A stretch of 64,000 nt of DNA from Eopsaltria australis (GCA_034509425.1 JAVTVJ010000049.1:2626001-2690000), one strand, 5' to 3'. Shown: positions 38,701 through 52,100, numbered from the stretch's first letter. Notes: a model not told the origin generated them from the sequence alone. Translations and numbers: made by a program.

Positions 38701-40789
38701 ATTTAGAAAGTAAATTAGTCCCAGAGGAACCTAGGGTGTCATATGTAGATATAATTCAGTAATTTAATTGAGAAGGTAAGAAGCACAGCATATTCAATAT
38801 GAAGAGACTGAAAGTCAGTAAGTTGGGATGACAAATAATCCAGCCCTGAATGTAAATATTTTTCTAGAAATTGTTATTGCTTATGTGCTGACAGGCAAGT
38901 CTACATTTGTCAAATGCCACTACACAAAAACAGGGAAGTGTATACCCATATGAGCTATATACTCTGAATTTTCAGCCAAAAAATATAATATTTACACATT
39001 CTGAGAGGATCGACAGTACTACAGGAGATTTATTCCGTCTGAAAGTAAGTCAGGAAACATTGAAATTATCATAGCATTAAGTTAAAAAAAACCCAAAACA
39101 AAACCACAGTTTAAGAACTATCACTGAAAATGTATTACACCCAAAACAGTCAAAGCAGTCACATAGATTTTTCAGATTCTCTTGAAATTTAAAACTCTAA
39201 ACAGATCCCAAATGGAAGAACAAACAAAAAATAAGTTTTTCTTTTTAGAAAGTAGAGAAAGTAAAATTGTTGTAAGTTTTAAGGGAAAAAAAAACACTAA
39301 TAAATACAGTTTCAAGTTGTCAATTGGGATTCCTCATACAATTTTCTTACTTAAAGGCTAGTTCAATAGCGTCCATAACTGAGCAAGTTCTAGGTCACAC
39401 TTTGATACATTTACCGCTGGGAATTAAGCTGATGTTTTAGCTTGCAAAAGACTCACAGAAATATATACTTTATCCTTTTATCTAATCAGTTTAGAGGTAC
39501 GTTGCACAAGGAAACTAGAAATTCATGAGAGTATGAATCACCATGTTCTACAGTTGGCCCTGGGCTGGAACACACACACACAGGCTTTCTGTATGCTGAG
39601 CATTCTCTCACAAACTCAGACTGTTTTCTTATATCCCTAAAAACATCATTTACATTCATGGCTTCTATCCTAACTTGCTGCATTACCCATGTATCATGTA
39701 AAACAGAAGTGGTAGCTATTTTTCAAGACAATGCACCAATATTTTGTGTGCGAATAACTAATGGTAATTTCTGTGGCCAAAAGACCTGTGTCCCATTCCC
39801 TCCTCTTCTATTTAAAACCATTCTGTAAATGACAATTCCAACTCTACAGCTCTATCTTTGCTTAATACATTATCTATAGAAGGCCCAAGCAAGACTATAA
39901 TCCTTATTTTAGTAAGTGTTCAGCGTAGTCTCAGGTTTTAGTAGCAAATAAGATTGATCACCACCTACCATTAACACTCATGGGGCATTAACACTGAGCA
40001 TGACCCCAGTATGAGCTGTGAGAATCTGCTCATAAACACAAAAAGCTCTAGATTTTTCTATACTTGAACTGCAGTATTTTAGCAACAGTTCTTTAACAAA
40101 TTCTTATTTCACTATCAAGAGCAGCTTGTAACTACATTGACTAAACATTACACTAAATCTGCACTACTTGATTGAGATCTTCTGGTGGGCTTAATATTTA
40201 TCAGTGAGGACCAACAGAAATCGACACAGGCATTATTACTGTACAGGACTTTTTCAACCTTAAAAGTCAAGCCTAAATACACTTAGGACAATACTGATCT
40301 GTATTCAAATAAAGTGACTTTCTTATTGCCCTATAAAGGTAAGTTGGAACAAATGAGGGAAAAGTGCCACATTTTCAAAGGAAAGAATATGCAAAACTAC
40401 AGTGAGAAAAAGGAGAACAAAATAATACCAAGTTATACCAATGAGATCTGTAAATGCTGAATTACCTAACTATTAACCTGAAATATTGAAACCTCCCAAA
40501 AAAAGTGCATTTGTCAGCCAGAAACAGGTTAACATCTTTGCCCATATGAATTTGTTTTTCTTGCCAGCACTTAGAAGCCATCTTCAGCTAAATCCACAGA
40601 ATTTAGTTTCCACAGAAAAGAGAAAAATCAAATCATACTTCCTTTGCTTGACTGAAACTGAAGACCAGGAACAAAAACACCACATAAGAAAACAAGAAGA
40701 AATTACAACAGAACCAGAACACTACACAAAAAAAACTCTTTTGCTTATTAGGCAGAAACTTTTCCCCCTTTCCAGAGCCTTTACCTGCT
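35758..40789. other. AT-rich intronic DNA with no gene
   Basis: No exon or repeat family was recognised. A G/T-rich tract is at 38519-38580 (words TTTTTGGG, TTGGTTGGG), with a short A/C run at 39083-39106. Confidence 0.55.
38519..38580. repeat. G/T-rich low-complexity tract
   Basis: About 60 bases of T and G runs, the complement-strand counterpart of the A/C-rich tracts in this window. Confidence 0.6.
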
Positions 40790-41240
40790 CCTCTCTCCTC
40801 CTCATAGCAACCCCTTTATAAGCTTGCTCCACTCCAGGTGCCCACATCAGGAGCACCTGAGTGCATCAGAGCCTGGCCCTTACTTCCTGCAATTACCAAG
40901 ACTTTCTCTGGTTTCCTGCCTGTGTAAACTTTTCTGCTCACTCACAGGGCTATTTGATATCAGAGCAAATGCCTGTGACAACTCCACTACAGAGCCTTTC
41001 CTCCACTGAGGTGCTTGCTCAGATTTCTGCCTGTACCAAATTTGATTTCACCACCCAAGTGGTGCTGGACAGTGCTCTGGCCCTGTCCCCAGGGCCCACA
41101 CAGCAAGGTCCTGTGTGCCACCTTACAGCCCAAGCAAGGATCCAGCAAGGATGGTTCTCATGTTCCTGGGAACCAAGAAGGGGTTGTCGAGTTCTCTTTT
41201 ACTGCTAGGAGGTGATTCTTGGGCACAACACTAAACCCTG
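40790..41240. other. GC-richer unexplained block
   Basis: About 450 bases are clearly richer in G and C than the surroundings, with words such as GAGCCTGGCCCTTACTTCC and CTCTGGCCCTGTCCCCAGGG. Three overlapping short open frames (40824-41009, 40861-41208, 41015-41215) fall in it, but none shows a recognisable domain. It is not a CR1 type I recognise. A decayed LTR or other interspersed repeat is likely but unproven. Confidence 0.45.
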
Positions 41241-42587
41241 TAAAAATCTCCTTCATTAATCACCCTCCTTACATTTGACCAGTGACTATTAAATTTATAA
41301 AATGGTCTGTGTGCTCCAGACATGCTACTTGCCTTACACGGGGAGAATAGAAAATGCACACAGGTCTGACACAAACAGCTGAATAGATTTGGATTAAGAG
41401 GACTGCTGGCTCAAAGTGTAAATATAGACTGATGTCCTTTGAGCAGTTTCAAGCCAGCAATTCATTACTTTCAATTAAATCCTTAGCTCTGATTAGCATT
41501 AACTGTGTTTGTCTTTCCCACATATTATCTTTATCTTTTGAAAAATGTTTGTAATTCATTTAACATCAAACCAGTGGCAAAAAGTTTCTTTAACACAAAG
41601 CAGGAAACAAATTACATGTTTGCCTCATCACAGATACATGGACCTCTATTCAAATGGTTGATTGCTTTTCAATTGCAGCACAGCAGGCAATCCTCTATTC
41701 TGCCAAACACATCACCCAATGTCACCAAGAGCAGGAAATGTGCATCATAGCGACAGCAGCTTTGTAAAGGTCATAGTCTGAACAACCTTTCACACATTTT
41801 AATGCTTGTTTGAAATAAAGCTTTATGAATATCACAAAAGGCTAGCTTAGTTCTCAGTCAGACAAAACAAATATTTTTGTTATTCAAAAGCCAAACTGAC
41901 TAGTTTTAGCAAAAATGATCAAAACAGTCAAAATTTTGAGCAAATAATTGACTGGAATTTTCCTTTTACTTAGTTAAAATTAGGAAGGCTGTTAGGATTT
42001 GGTTTCAAGAAGCAAGATTTAACTGCTGTATCACACAATAATATTAACTGTTCCTCTTTGACAGCTTTTCACATGAAGAGCAAATTTGTCCATTTTGAGC
42101 TGATAGTATAGTAAAAAACTATTGTTTCCTTGATAGGTATATGAGGCTTTCCCTGGGATTAAATACGCTTTTGTATGAAACAACATTATGAAGAGAAAAC
42201 TTAACTCATCCCTGATCAAGTAGCTGTCATGAGATAGGTTATTCAATTATCCATGGTAAAAACTAGCATAATCCAGATATTATTCAATTCCAGTGTTAGA
42301 CACTGAAACAACACTGTTTTGTTGGAGTTTTTAACTTCAAAGCCCTCCTTGCAGATAAATCTCCTTGCAGATAAATGTCTTTCTGCTACCTTCCCCAGGG
42401 ACCTGTACCAGAAAAAGTAGCACACACATTGAGCAGCATTTAAACCATATGGTTAAAGTGCAGCATCATTTCTGTTCAAGGAAAGCTAAAAAAGAAATGT
42501 CAAGTATTTTCGGTTTTACTGATGTGAAACATTTGCTCCTAATAAATTTTACGTTGTCCATTTTTTTTCCAGTTGTTACTAAGGAAC
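41241..42587. other. AT-rich intronic DNA with a short tandem duplication
   Basis: No exon was recognised. The 16-nt unit CTCCTTGCAGATAAAT occurs twice, perfectly and in tandem, at 42345-42376. Confidence 0.6.
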
Positions 42588-42980
42588 TGTGGTGGGCTTA
42601 TGCTGGATGGTAGGTAACAGTCCACTGTTCACTGTCACAGGAATTCAGAAGGAATTCAACAAGGAATTCATTCACTAATTTCCACTGGCAGGCAGATTCC
42701 CAGCCATCCTCCAGAAAACAGCAGAACTAGCAGGGCCATGTCTTAACCACCAATATTCCTCCCCACTCTATCCTCCTTCTTTTGCCCAGCAGTTATCACT
42801 GAGCAAAATGTTATGTGGAGTGGGATACCCCTTTGGCCAGTTTGGGCCAGCTCCATCAGCCCTGTCTTCTCCCAACTTCTTACATTCAGAGGGACAGAGT
42901 GGAAAAAAGAAAAGGCCTTTATACTATTCAAGAATGTTCAGTGTTATCTAAAAGTCAGCACTGTCTTGGTCACCAAAGAG
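42588..42980 (-). mobile_element. Avian ERV-type LTR fragment, truncated
   Basis: Starting at TGTGGTGGG, the plus strand shows words that I recall from the complement of common avian LTRs: AAGGAATTCATTCACTAATT, CCACTGGCAGGCAG, GGGATACCCCTTTGGCCAGT, CTTCTCCCAACTTCTTACAT and AAAAGGCCTTTATACTATTC. The far terminus, expected as CCAGCC-AAAACC, is not seen, so this is a truncated solo LTR. GAATTC is repeated three times at 42641-42669. No internal retroviral genes are present. Confidence 0.68.
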
Positions 42981-43410
42981 AGTGTTACGTGGGCTGCTTT
43001 CATGACATGTTCCTGTTTCAAAAAGGAACACTGTGGGAGCTTTGAGAGATTTCCAGGCATTAATAATCCAGCAAAGGGCACGTGGGTGTGTGTGTTATAA
43101 TCCAAACTGTTAATCAGTGGTGCTTTTTAGAAAAAAATATATATTTAGAAGTATACCACAATAATTTTGTCATATGGAATTTCTAATTCAATTTCTTTTA
43201 CAAAAGCAGCAAGATACTAGTAATTTCCATGTCCTTTACATGTGTGGAACAAAAACACATGAAATTTAATAGTGTAAAGATTATTAAGGTGATCATTACA
43301 AGCCCTTCAGAAAGAACAGCAAAACACTACACACTTGTACATATGAGCATAGTTCTCAGAGACACTTAGCTATAAACTTTGACACTAGTTACCCACATGT
43401 GAATTTCTGA

Positions 43411-43490
43411 AAGAAAAACAAAAACACCAACAGACAAAAAAAAAAACAAACCCAAAACTCAAAAAAAACCCAACAAAACAACCCACAAAA
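43411..43490. repeat. A/C-rich low-complexity tract
   Basis: About 80 bases of almost only A and C (AAAAACAAAAACACC, AAACCCAAAACTC, AACCCAACAAAACAACCC), the longest such tract in the window. Confidence 0.7.
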
Positions 43491-43700
43491 GGTAAATGTT
43501 TCAGAGAAAATAGAAGGGAGATTTAAAAATAATGTTTCAATAAAGAATATACATATATATGGTGAAGCAATGGTATTTCCCTCTGGACTTTGCTAAAAGA
43601 AAATAATCTTAATTATGATTGAACTTTCATTACTTAATCCTGCCATTTTAAGCAAGCTAAGAGTAATGCAGACCCCAATGCAGTGTGTAAACCTCCTATC

Positions 43701-43723
43701 TTTTTTTTTTTTTTTTTTTTTTT
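43701..43723. repeat. T23 homopolymer
   Basis: Twenty-three consecutive T residues, followed directly by CCACAGCAGG. Such a run is probably length-variable. Confidence 0.85.
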
Positions 43724-46284
43724 CCACAGCAGGACTGATCCTATCTGCTCCATATATTAAGTTCTGGGGTTTTTTTCTAAAGATGTTAGATTTAACCAAA
43801 ATATCAAAAATCACCCTGAAAGCTAGGCAGTATTAAAACAAAAAGGCAAAATGCTTTTCCAACCTTTCTTAGGAGAGAATACTGCTCTATGGAAAGAAAA
43901 AATACACCAAAAAGTGAAGTACCAAAAGTCATTATCTTGACATATCAGAATAGTCTACGTGACCAGTCCATGGCATCTATGTATGTCTATTAAAAATACC
44001 GGATAAACCAGGGATGTCTACTCTAAATAAATATAAAAGTGATTACTTCCACAGAATATAATGCCCATGTGAGATTACTCAGTCAAGCAATGTGACTACT
44101 AAAAATTTTTTCTGTGCTTAGACTAAAGTTATTTTTTGTGAAACATAATTTCTAGGGAAAAAAGAAAAAGAATAAATTGTAGTTTTCCTGCTAAACCACA
44201 GTAACACGGTTTCACTTTTTATCCAATAGTCTTTACAAAAATTGTTTACTGTACCATCGATTATTCTCTGCTAATAAATATGTAAAAGCAAACTAAAGTC
44301 AAAGTACAAACAGTCCTGTCTCCTACTTCATGAAAAATCAATCTTACAAGAAAACCATATATATCTTTATGAATGAGAAAGCATTTAGCTTTCAACAGAA
44401 AGAAAAAATCTAGTCAGAGATTTCAACTACCATTTTTTGTATTAGTTGATATCACTTCTGTCTAATGTCAAATTGCCCTTCTAAACAAGGAAAAAATACT
44501 TTTTTTTTTTTTTTAGATAATATTAGAATTTGATAAAAACCAACAGCATTCTACATAAGAATTAATCTAGGGCTATAGTAATAGATAACCCTTAAGTATT
44601 TCAGAAAGACAAGCTACAGAACAAACTGTACAAAAACTTACAGACAATTTGAAAGTACTATTCAATAGAGTGCTGTCTGCAAGAACATTCCTAGTGATGC
44701 ACAACTTCCACACACCTGGTTCAGCTGTTGCATTTCTTCCCACTAGAAAATGGCAGAAAGTTAAACTAAAACCTATGGTCACCACAGCTGCCAGATCCCT
44801 GTCAATTGTATCAGCGGTTTAGCTACTGAAGTGCAGAAATGTTTCAAATGAATGAAAATTAAAATCCTGGTATAATATTTGTTGTAGATGCTGTTTCTAA
44901 AAGCAAGACTAATTTTCACGCCCACTAAAAAAGCCAGAGTTTGCTACATGTCATACTTTCTTAGGTAATTTCAAGAAATTTATAAAATGAGATACACAGA
45001 TAAAAATTTACTTTTTATAGCTAGAGAAATAAACTTTGCCATGGGAATAACTATTTTGAGCTACTATTTTTTTTATTTATTTAACTGAATTGAAAGTCAT
45101 TTCAGGTCACCAAACCCTGTTTATGCTTGGCAACTCTGAATTATTAATTGAGCAGAAATAAATATTTCATCACAAATCCTTTTAAAGTAGAAATGCCTTT
45201 GTAACTAAATTTTTACAACTGTTTTTCTCATAAACACTTTAGTTGAATGACTGAAATTATAATCCACAATATATTATCCTCTATTTTTAAAGGCTGCTTT
45301 AACAGCACTTTGAAAACTATCAAAAAAACCAATATGAGATCTGTATGAAATGACTCATTAGTTCAAAGTTCCTGGAATGACCCAGATAACTAGCTTTGTA
45401 TTCCATAAAATAGTTATATCTTGACACTATACATTCATCTCTATGCACAAGCATGACTGAATTATAACTCTATGATTTTCTTTTCAATACTACATTGTAA
45501 GGTAACATTCATATAAATGCCTACATTCATTTTAAGCCATGGCAGAACTTATTTTACAATCTTAATTTAATTTTGTATGCAGATGAAGTAGCACAGTACT
45601 AAAGTCTAGGGAAAAAAAAGTACAAATAGGAATAGGAATGACTTTTAAAGTAGTTTAATCCATAAACTGCCATAGCTATTTCTGAAAAATTTGGACATTA
45701 GTGTACTTCCAGTCATACCGGTTAAGACAAACTTCTTGTTGAGTCTTTAAACGTATTATTTCATACAGAATTTAACCTGCATCACTTTTTGAATGTTCAA
45801 CTAAAGCTAAAAGACATTTTAGTAGTATTGCTTCACATGTATTTGTAAACTAATTTCACAAAATTCCGTTAGCACTACAATTTCTAGAAAACAGCAAAAT
45901 TATGGATAAAGTATTTGTAAAGCTTTCTGGAGCTCTTGCACCTTTTCTGGAAAAAAGGTGGAAAGCCCATTACCTTGAAAGAATGCTACATATTTCCATT
46001 ATAGTTATTTTTAATTTTCCTTTAAATAGACAGTTTAAACAATATTTATCAATATATATATGGCCTATTTTTTTTAATGTTACTTTATTGGAGTGATATT
46101 GTCTGGGTATGTATGCTTGACATTGTGCAGGTACTGAACTTCCATCTTCTTCTCTCTTCCTCATCCCCACAAGAATTATTTGGCTTGCCTTTCTTGAAGA
46201 ACTTTTTTGAATAGAAAGAAGTCTTAACAGTAATATTCCACTCGGAGGAACACCACAAGAGCACCACAAATTAACTAAGCAAGG

Positions 46285-46304
46285 AAAAAAAAAAAAAAAA
46301 AAAA
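46285..46304. repeat. A20 homopolymer
   Basis: Twenty consecutive A residues after AAGG. No retroposed sequence is recognisable upstream of it. Confidence 0.85.
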
Positions 46305-47362
46305 GGTCTGTGGATTCTGCCTCACAGTCAAGGAGAAATGATTTTTCCAGAATGAGGCACACTTTCCTGTAACTTGATACCAGTGTGCTATGATAAAAGA
46401 GACACTGAAGATTTCCAAGGTAGTGATGCCAGCTGAAACAGATAAAAATGTGCAAATAATTTAGCAAAGTGTTAAGTGCACCATCTGAACTTGTGTCAGT
46501 ACCATGAAATTCCAGCAGTGAACACAGAAAGCATTCCAAGTGCTAATGACTAAACTCTTCAGACGTTCAGGATCTGACCTTTATTTGGTTTGTTTCCGTT
46601 TCTTTTCTCCTTCCCTCTAACTGGACTATTTGCCATTTTATTTTAGCATTTGCTTAACTTGAGTACTGTAAAAACAAGAACTCATGCGGTAGGGTTTTTT
46701 GTACCTCTATAATTTCTGTTTACTGAAATTAAGGAAATATCACTCTACAGTACAGACATTAACAAATAGCTCATGAGTGATCTTAAATCTTCACTGATAT
46801 GACAGTAGCATGAATTATCTGTATTCTTTGAATTCATGCATGGTGAACAGCAGATTTTTAGACACTACAGAGAGTGAGGTAAATTCATACTAAACAAATG
46901 TATAATACAACTGACAAAAAGTGCTTAGTAAATAGAGTGATTTTTCTAACTTTATTATTATCTATTACTATTGTGTTTTAATAAAAAGGAAACATCTTTC
47001 TTGACAATTTCTCAGGGATTATGTAGAATTTTTTTATTTTAAAATAATGTGCAATATCATAACAATATCCAACAGACACCTTTAAAAGACAATACCATAA
47101 GAAACAGCAGGTGAATAAAGTATTACTTTTCTTCCCAATTTTCAGTTCAGTCCCTAGCATCTAATGGTCAACAGCAAGGGCCATACTCCTATTCTCACAT
47201 CTGAATTCATATTTAAGATAATTCTGGCTACCTTCAGTTTATTTTCTTTTTTCCAATATATGAGAAGGAGGAAGAATCTTCACTGCTGTTTAAACTTGTA
47301 GAGTGATAAGCACCAGCTTGGAAAAAACAGTCAGTGTAATGCTTTTAAAAATCAATTTGGCT

Positions 47363-48450
47363 TAGAACCATTGAATCATTAAGGTTAGAAAAGAACTTTA
47401 GGATCATTGAGTCCAACTCTTAACCCTGCAGTGCCATCTTCACCAATAAACCATGTCCTTAAGTGCTACATCTATGTGTTTTTTGAACACTTTTAGGTAT
47501 GGTGACTCTACCGCTTCCCTGGACAGCTTGTTCCAATGTCCGACCACTCTTTCAGCGCATTAGTTTTTCCTAATATCCAGTCTAACACATATACCCCCAT
47601 CACTGCAACTTGAAGCCTTTTCCTCTTGTCCTATTGCTTGTTACTTGGAAGAAACCGATCCCCACTTACTACCTTCTTTCAGGCAGTTGTAGAGAGTGAC
47701 AAGGTCCCCCCTGAACCTCCTTTCCTCCAGGCTAAACAACCCCAACTCCCTCAGCCAGTTCTCATCACTTGTACTCCATTGCCTTTTTCTAGACACACTG
47801 CAGAAACCCAAAGTCTTTCTTGTAGTGAGGGGCTCAAAACTAAACACAGGATTTGAGGTGTGGTCTCATCAGTGCTGAATCTGGGGCAGGGGGGGAGGTG
47901 GTGATCACTGCCCTGGTCCTGCTGGCCACACTATTCTTGTTACAAGCCAAGATGCCATTGGACTTCTTGGCCACCTGGGCACAGGTGGCTCGTGTTTAGC
48001 CGGCTGTCAACCAGCACCTCAGGTCCTTTTTTTGCCGTGCAGCTTTCAAGCCACTCTGCCACAAACCTATAGCACTACATGGGGTTGTGACACAAGCACA
48101 GGGCCCAGCACTTGGCATTTTTGAGTTTCAGCTCATACCATTGGCCTTGGCCCATCAATCCAACCTGTCCAGACCCCTCTGCAGAACCTTCCTGCCCTCC
48201 AGCAGATCAATACTCCTACCCACTTAGGTGTCATCTGCAAACTGACTGAGGGTGTACTCAATGCTCTTGTCCAGATCATCAATAAAGATATCAAACAGGA
48301 CTGGGCCAAATACTGAGCCCTGGGGAATCCCCCTAGTGACCAGCCTACCAACTGGATGCAACTCCATTCACCATCACTCTCCAGGCCTGGCCATCCAGCC
48401 AGTTTTTTACCCAGTGAAGAATACACCTGTCCAAGCCATGGGAAGCCAGT
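47363..48450 (-). mobile_element. CR1 LINE, 1.1-kb 5'-truncated copy with reverse-transcriptase remnant
   Basis: The plus strand begins with the reverse complement of a CR1 tail (ACCATTGAATCATTAAGG) and GATCATTGAGTCCAACTC. It continues through CAGATCATCAATAAAGATAT and GAGCCCTGGGGAATCCCCCT to CAAGCCATGGGAAGCCAGTT. On the minus strand, the polymerase palm motif PQGS (48325-48314) and the catalytic-site motif FADDT (48241-48227) are readable in one frame. A TAA stop at 48226-48224 follows FADDT directly. Further frame breaks make it a dead copy. It is the longest CR1 insert in the window and lies in the same orientation as FSTL5. Confidence 0.92.
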
Positions 48451-49082
48451 TTTCCAGTCATGAACTTAAATTTGACGGAAGATACAAAGACAGACAAAGA
48501 CCAGTGAAAAATTTTAAGCATGTGATTTTGGTTCCTAAATTCACATCTAAGGAAATACACAAAACACAGATAAAAAAAATAGTAGATCTTCAGGTTTCAT
48601 TTGTTTACTTGATCCAGCCAAAGCATTTGTAAAAAAGACATGTCAATGTTATGATCTCAAATGTGTAAATAATCTGCATGTCCACCATGACTTGTTTTCA
48701 ATATCAAGTTATTGGAAATGTTTTCCAATAGTGGGAATATCCTTCCATGCATATGACGTACCATTTCTTTGCCAATAACTTAAACGTAAGAAAGGAGAAA
48801 TAATTGAAGACCAAAACATCAACCATTCATATTTTAACCTGCTGTTAATTGAAACATTTATCTGTCAGACTTTTATTGAACTCTCCACTTTTATTTGTGT
48901 TATTCAAAGGTTCTGTGTGGACTTGATTTAAGCATTCAGCAATCATGCAGAAAGTAGTTCAACCTCTGATATTTCTAGATAAAATGAGAAAGCTAAATGA
49001 GGTAACCAGTTTTCAAAACAAAACAAAACCCAGAAGCCTTGTATTGAACAATAGAGTTTTCCCTCTTCAGTACCAAACTAAC

Positions 49083-49102
49083 TAAATAAATAAATAAATA
49101 AA
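49083..49102. repeat. (TAAA)5 microsatellite
   Basis: Five perfect tandem copies of TAAA. Confidence 0.85.
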
Positions 49103-52100
49103 TGTCTTTTCCAGTGTAAAGTAAAGCAAGGATGTGTGTGTTCTTTATTGCTTCTCCACAAGAGCCTTATTTTACATAGCTTCCCTAATATATTCCATGA
49201 AAATTCAATTTGGCATTCATTCAGACAGGTCTCAATTCTGGGCCTTGAACAGCCTGAATTCCTACACCAAGTGGGGAAAAAAATAAAAAAAAGTAAGCAT
49301 AAGATTTGAAGACAGCAATAGGAATTTTTTCTTGAGATCACGAAATTTTATAAGCGAGATGAATTCCCTCAAGCATGGTAGTTCTTAAATGAAACTGGAA
49401 TGTGCAAAAAGACTATAATTTCTACATTCCCTCTAGAATAAGAGCAACATTAGAAAATAGTAATCTGAACAAACTCACTGTTTATTTTTCTGTTACTATT
49501 GTTGAACTATCCTGAAACAATCTTGTTGAAAAAGTAGTTTCCCTGAAGAACAGATGTAAAAACAAAGCAGAAAAGCTAAATGTTACAGGCCTTGAAGAAA
49601 TGGGAGGAAAATAGAAGGTCTATAGACCCTAAGGTGAAGTAGAAAACAGTAGAATACCCCAAGGCTATGACAATTCAAGTGTTAAATAAAACTATGAAAT
49701 GAAAATAAAATGAAATGTAAAGTGAAATCTAAACTCTAAAAGACAGAATTGCAAGTATGCATAAAATAATGCATAATTCATCTTATATAATGTCTCATAA
49801 AATGAACTCAAATAGCATTAAAAACTAGATTTAGTTTAATGCTTGTGCTGACACAGACTTTCAAGGATAAACATCAACAAAATCTGAAGTTAAACTCAAA
49901 AAATCTATTTTATGAATAGGTCTGATAACATCTATCATCAGGCATATAACTCGGTATCCCCATGTTGGTATACATATCTAACTGTTTTATAAACTGTGAA
50001 TTCCAAGCTATTACACAACTGAATTTATGAAATATTGACATGCACTGTGTTCTGAGTACAAAATATATAGCAGTGCATGTAGTTGTGAAGAAGAGAAAAC
50101 AAAGGAAAGTACATGAGGTGAAAAAGGCTGTTATTGACAGCTAATTTTCAAGAATGTTTTAATATAATACACATAGCTTGTGCTTAAACAGGGAAGCATA
50201 AAGAGCAAAGGACACTTGCATTCATGTCTGTAATAGAAAAAGTAGGATGTTTTTCTGGAACTCTTTGATTGCTTTTCCTAATACTGCTATACTTTCTGAA
50301 AAATAAAATAGAAATGTAGCAGGGTAAAAAGAAATTATTTCCCTCTCATTCCTCAAGAAAAATGCTGTTTTATTGCTGTGACTCTCACCCATTCTTATAG
50401 TTGAAAAAATAAACAGTGGATCTTTTGGGGGAAGTAAGGTGTTCCAGCCTAACATTTCCTTTTTCTTCTCTCCATAAACTTCATTTCTTTTCTACAATCT
50501 TCTCATTTTTTCCTATGACAAACAAAAGAAAATTCTCTTTTTCTGAGAATGACAATTTAGAAAACGCTGCACCTTTATGCTTAATTAATCAAAGCCTGCT
50601 TAATGTAAAAAGCTTTGGCAGGTTATCTCTATTACTCTGTATTTACTTCTTTTTACGTCTCTGGTAGCGCAGTAAGGAAATCCACTATTATGTGATTTTG
50701 GAAGTTGTGACGGAAAGTCATGCTTCTGTTTGAGTCCACCTAGGCCAGCCTTTCTGACTTACACTCTTACACACAATGCATGATAGGATGAATTTTGAAA
50801 TAAGTTTTGTATTCCTGCTATGTGAGAAATGAATAGTTTGTAAACATCATATATGTAAGAATTATATGGACATGAGAAACAGACTATCACAACTCTAAAA
50901 ATTAAAAAGTGGTGTGTAACAAAGCAGGATGCTTATGGATTTGTTTGAAAGAAGATTAACTTCAAAATGAGCTGATGATCTGGAGATGAGTAAAATAATT
51001 TGTTTTTAATGAAGATGAAACATTCGAACTTAAAAAAATTACTATTTCTCTGTACAAAACTCCATTTTAAAACTGTCTATTTATATGTTTAAGTTGCAAT
51101 CAGATTCAGTTTCTTTTTTAAGTGTAATTTCTGAGAGGGAAAGGAAAACTACAAAACAACATGGAGACCACATTAATGTCAATCATGGACGAAGCACAAA
51201 CCACTGATCATTAAACAGTTCCTGAGAAAAAAGGCAATTCTAAATATATAGAACACAAAGATCCCTTCAAGAAGGAATTGCTCATCTATTCCAGTTCAAG
51301 AAGAAAAGTCAGCCAGTTGCCAAAATCTCCCGCAAAAATCTCGTGTGAGATACAAGGACTGTGCATAAGGAAGGTGCATCCACCACTACACATACTCCTA
51401 CTGCAGACCCAGTTCACTTTCTTTTCACAAATATCATTCAAATTTTGATCAAAATATAATTCTAATGAAATAATCATTATGAAATTGAAATATTAGACTA
51501 AATTATAAAACTGGACTCGTGGGCATATCAAAGACACTTCCAATAAATCCAGTGTTTCTGTCACTACAGAGATGACCTAAAATCTTTTCATATTTTCAAT
51601 TATCGAGTCCAGAATTCCAGAACTCTGTGCTTGGATATAAAATGCTGCTGTATCTTTGGGATGTAACAAAACTAGCAAAAAAAGTTAAGCACTATTTTAG
51701 CATTAAAAAAATCCCAATCCCCCAGAAACATCTAAATTATTCTTGTGCACATTATGGCCTTCTCATTATTAAATCAACCTTTTTTACCTTTTTTGACAGT
51801 ATTTGATGCATTCTCATAGATTCTTCTTTAAATGAGAAGAGAGGAAACATCATATTTCACCAACTTTTATTAGTTGATATATTCTTCAGGCAAATCCAAT
51901 CTCTGAATAACAGCAATTTTTATGCTGCCTTCAAGTGAGCAATATGATAAAGCTATCTAAAGATTAAAGATAAATAATACTTACAGACTAAAGTCAAAGT
52001 AAAATAGTTGTAAGTTGTCTACAAGGTATTGCTAATGTTTTTTATCACGTTTTTCCATACTTGGTATGATGATCTTGTGAATAATTCTATGCATAAGAGG

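Larger units (their letters stand above)
42981..47362. other. AT-rich intronic DNA with simple repeats
   Basis: No exon was recognised. It contains an A/C-rich tract at 43411-43490, a T23 run at 43701-43723, a T15 run at 44500-44514 and an A20 run at 46285-46304. The 189-codon minus frame at 45970-46539 runs through the A20 tract, which it reads as polyphenylalanine, and has no recognisable domain. Confidence 0.6.

Noticed and set aside
43593..43836. Frames on both strands across the T23 run
   Set aside because: They are made of homopolymer-coded lysine or phenylalanine and have no domain.
45970..46539. Longest open frame, 189 codons, minus strand
   Set aside because: It runs through an A20 tract read as polyphenylalanine. 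It has no domain, no recognisable family, no splice context and the composition of translated AT-rich DNA.
48133..48632. Overlapping frames of 97, 126 and 71 codons
   Set aside because: They lie in or partly in the dead CR1 copy. The polymerase motifs fall in a frame broken by a stop, so there is no intact gene.
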